DNA from: Rosa chinensis
Taxonomy: Eukaryota > Streptophyta > Magnoliopsida > Rosales > Rosaceae
Length of the DNA: 64,000 nucleotides
Assembly: GCF_002994745.2 (NCBI RefSeq)
Contig: NC_037094.1
Span: forward strand, 24,405,001 to 24,469,000
Direction of reading: 5' to 3'
Shown: one piece after another, positions 61,501 to 64,000 of the stretch
Layout of the letters: the number at the start of each line of letters is the position of its first letter
Numbering within the stretch: position 1 is the stretch's first letter
Notes under the pieces: generated by a model
The model's database searches: none
What the model was told of the DNA's origin: nothing
The model's input: only the letters and a program-made list of their open reading frames with translations
Program-made: the position numbers and the translations under genes

Positions 61501-62507
61501 TCTGCATAGTCAATTTAGGAGTGAGTCCTACTATTAAAAATAAATAGTTTTTCAACAAATAATCCAACTATAACTTGAACCCATAACATAATATTAACAA
61601 ATTGGACCTATTAGATCAAAATTGAAAGTGCAGGGGTGTTTTTGATAAAATTAGAAGTCTAGGGACTGAATTGATTTTGGACCTAAACCACAGGGTACTA
61701 ACTAGTATTTAGCCCTTTTATATACTTTGTTGAACCTTTTTTGTTGCATTGTTTGAATAGGTGATATATCGAGATTTCAAATCCTCCAACGTGCTCTTGG
61801 ATGAGGACTTTAAGCCGAAGCTCTCAGACTTCGGGCTTGCTAGAGAAGGGCCAAAGGGTGACCGTACTCATGTATCGACAGCAGTAAGTAGATAATAGAT
61901 GACTTGTTTTACTACTAGCCCAAGTTCTTTTAGAATTCGATGTCAACTTCATTTGGAGGTTGGCAGAATCTTGTTTTAATTGCAATATTGAGAGGACAAT
62001 TGGTATTAGTTATTATTTACCTTTCTGGTTCTTTGCTTCTATTTAACATTTTCCCTGGTTCATATTGTATTTGCTTTTGTTATCAGGTGGTAGGGACTTA
62101 TGGATATGCTGCCCTAGAGTATGTCGAAACAGGCCATCTTTCCATCCATAGTGACTTATGGAGTTTTGGTGTGGTGCTGTATGAGATCCTCACTGGGAGG
62201 CGTGTCTTAGAAAGACACCGGCCAACAGCGGAGCAGAAGCTTCTTTATTGGGTTAGACAGTACCCTGCAGACAGTAAAAAGTTCAGCATGATAATAGATC
62301 CACTCCTAAGAGACCAATATTCTATTAATGCAGCTCGAAAAATTGCCAAGTTGGCAGATATGCAAAAGACCGGCCAACAATGAATCAGGTGGTAGAGATC
62401 TTGAAGCAAGCTATACAAGATTCACAAAAGGGTACCAACTCTGTAAACAAAAATTTTGGGGCATCTGGGTCTAAATTGGGTAAAAAGAACCCCAAGTTGA
62501 GGTGATA
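58577..62507 (+). pseudogene. Receptor-like cytoplasmic kinase (PBL19/PCRK type), copy C, least damaged
   Basis: Exons 58,577-58,919, 60,178-60,438, 61,761-61,883 and 62,087-62,507. Intact P-loop (KLGEGGFGSVYKG), VAIKKL lysine, [35 protein letters not shown] (RD), [41 protein letters not shown] and [20 protein letters not shown]. It belongs to RLCK-VII (PBL19/PCRK1-like), immune-signalling kinases. Lesions: no ATG in frame (the ATG at 58,577 is in the wrong frame, as in copy A); APE is ALE; a 16-base deletion at 62,360/62,361 shifts the end so the frame stops at 62,383 and loses [14 protein letters not shown] 415-bp MITE sits in intron 3. An undetected upstream exon could restore the start, but the 3' deletion still truncates subdomain XI. 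Confidence 0.9.
61301..61715. mobile_element. Mutator-type MITE in kinase-C intron 3
   Basis: 415 bp with inverted ends GGGCTAAATAC / GTATTTAGCCC. The similarity continues about 100 bp inward (phrases CCCTGTGGTTTAGGTCCAAA and CACCCCTGCACTTTC). A perfect 9-bp duplication TTTTATATA (61,292-61,300 and 61,716-61,724) occurs once in copy A. No coding content. Confidence 0.95.
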
Positions 62508-63089
62508 TAAGAGAGAAGCCTGTGATCAAACGAAAGCATTATTAATAGTGTCTGCTGTGACTATGTTCTATTTAAATTTTTTAACAGGTTGAAAAGATTG
62601 GATAAGTGGAAATGGGAAGTTTTGTGTAAGTTCCAATTTTGCAGACCTCAAATACTTTTAGCCTGCTCTGTTTTTACACCCTTTTTAACTGAAGTTAGGG
62701 GTTCTGGTCCAACATGAGGGTGGTTTGATCACTACTGAGAGAGGGTGTGCGTACTACTTGAGGGGGCTTGGGTACAATTGGATGGTTATCATTTCTACCT
62801 TCTATTTTCCTGAGACTGAAGCTATGAAAGTTGGAGCAAAGAATGTAGATAAAGAGGGAGTGAAAAGAATGACAAAAGACACGATCACTCTTTAGAAAGG
62901 GTAGTTGATTTTATAAGATGTCACTGATCTCTTGGAGCTACAATGTGAGTTTTCTAGTTTACTGGTTAGCGATGTATGAAACCTTGAAGAAACTACTGTA
63001 CAATATACATCCGTTTTCCAAAATTACCATATTCTGTCACATTGACATATCCATGGTTATCTTACATTAGACGTCGTGCATTCTAAACT

Positions 63090-63610
63090 GAAAGAAGGTA
63101 AAAAGAAAACAAAGAGCGAAATGCAGCTACAAAATGAAGAAAGAGGAGGCAAAGACATCTCAAATCGAAAAACCTCCCATATCCTGCCCTTGGGAGTAGG
63201 ATACTAACTCCTTCCTCCACATAACAGTAGGCTGCAACTTCTAAGATCATCTTATAAAAAGAAAAAAAGACCACACTACAAACATTTATGTAAGTACAAA
63301 ACAATAAATGATGATCTGCTAGTATTATTAGATAAATCATATCTTTTGTACCATACATGAATTTGAAATAGGCGCATCTCATGAAGACTTTAGTAGTGAA
63401 GTGTCAGAGACTCCCAAATCCTCTGAAGAATCCAAGCTATGCACTATCGTAATAAAACCCTAGGTTTCTGATACCATTAGTTTTTCCTCTGCCACTAGAG
63501 ATACCAGGATCTTGAACAGTCGCATATTTCGGGGACTTGAGTGTTAGCTGTGGTCTGCAAAGTCCAAAATTCCCCATAGATGCAGAGTAATAAAATCTCT
63601 GAAGTTTGAT
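63090..63610 (-). pseudogene. RLP C-terminal fragment, unit 2
   Basis: Copy of 20,735-21,265. The minus-strand frame 63,083-63,382 keeps the tail start (MRCAYFKFMYGTKDMIYLII), and upstream ASMGNFGLCRPQLTLKSPKY is readable, matching MGN.GLCG.PL.L of RLPs. Frameshifts separate the parts. Confidence 0.65.
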
Positions 63611-64000
63611 TGGAATAGATCAGATGAATTGAAATGCTCTGGAATGGAACAATATATAATTGCAGGTAATTATTTTGAAATCAATCGAGAAAGCTAGGTT
63701 TAAATTACAGCCTGAAAGATGGAATAAAAGTGATACCAGCTCATACTACATACAATCCATTATTCACACACATTTCTGAAGAGATAAAAGCATAATAATT
63801 ATTTCTTGCTGAAAGAGAAAGCAACGACATCTGAAAACCTTCAACATTAACCCTTGAATCTTTCCACTTCCGGGATCATTAGGCTCATTCATGTCAAAAC
63901 AAATGACAGTCAAAAAACAATATTTCTAAAAGATTGAACAAATATTTTGTGTTTCCAAACGATTGTAATACTATAAATTTGAAAGAGTTTCTACAAGTAT

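Larger units (their letters stand above)
50960..64000. repeat. Tandem segmental duplication, unit 2
   Basis: Second copy of the unit that begins at position 1. It lacks the 9.3-kb LTR insertion and the hAT element of unit 1, so it preserves both empty sites (near 55,037-55,041 and 58,905-58,912). It carries a private 415-bp MITE at 61,301-61,715. It lies directly after kinase copy B, with the junction at 50,941-50,960, so the array order is kinase, 5' part, TIR elements, kinase, RLP. The RLP body probably continues past the window end. Confidence 0.9.

Overview
This is nuclear DNA of a flowering plant, almost certainly a eudicot. The evidence is split genes with GT-AG introns, LRR receptor-like proteins, a plant receptor-like cytoplasmic kinase, a chloroplast-type beta-amylase, and a dense mix of Ty1/copia, LINE, Mutator, hAT and CACTA elements. 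The style of repeats and proteins would fit Rosaceae (Rosa/Fragaria-like), but that is a guess.

Layout. The window is a decayed tandem array. Unit 1 (1-21,785) and unit 2 (50,960-64,000) are diverged copies of one segment: an unrecognised 5' part, a hairpin array, a small TIR element, a Mutator-like element with a nested TIR element carrying LRR-receptor pieces, a PBL19/PCRK-type cytoplasmic kinase (copy A at 16,012-20,147, copy C at 58,577-62,507), and the 3' end of an LRR receptor-like protein (RLP) on the opposite strand. A third kinase copy (B, 43,060-50,945) lies directly upstream of unit 2. Between them are a nearly full-length RLP on the minus strand (21,838-24,995), a small unrecognised gene (25,540-26,522), a BAM1-like beta-amylase on the minus strand (26,849-32,956), LINE remnants, and a cluster of gene scraps (39.9-43.06 kb) that includes the 3' exons of an EER5/THP1-like PCI-domain gene and a duplicated 3' end of the beta-amylase.

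Every host gene I can recognise carries lesions: frameshifts, stops, lost splice sites or TE insertions. None looks intact. Several RLP and THP1 frameshifts are single bases in or next to short homopolymers, so some may be sequencing errors. The TE insertions and larger indels are not explained that way.

The two units supply empty sites, so several insertions can be dated relative to the duplication and their target-site duplications read directly. These are: a 9.3-kb copia element in unit 1 (TSD GTTTT) whose 3' LTR holds a second 2.75-kb insertion (TSD GTAAG); a 605-bp GC-rich hAT element inside kinase-A exon 1 (TSD CACATAGC); and a 415-bp Mutator-type MITE in kinase-C intron 3 (TSD TTTTATATA). 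A gag-only copia element (28,657-32,579, TSD GTGGA) splits the beta-amylase inside a conserved motif. A TA-repeat in kinase-B intron 1 has received an LTR element and two different foldback MITEs in succession.

Most interesting: a fragment of the host translation release factor eRF1 inside the unit-1 copia element; a hairpin array with a constant loop and variable self-complementary arms; a tRNA-Glu-like gene with a CGC anticodon inside an LTR element; and the serial insertions into one TA microsatellite.
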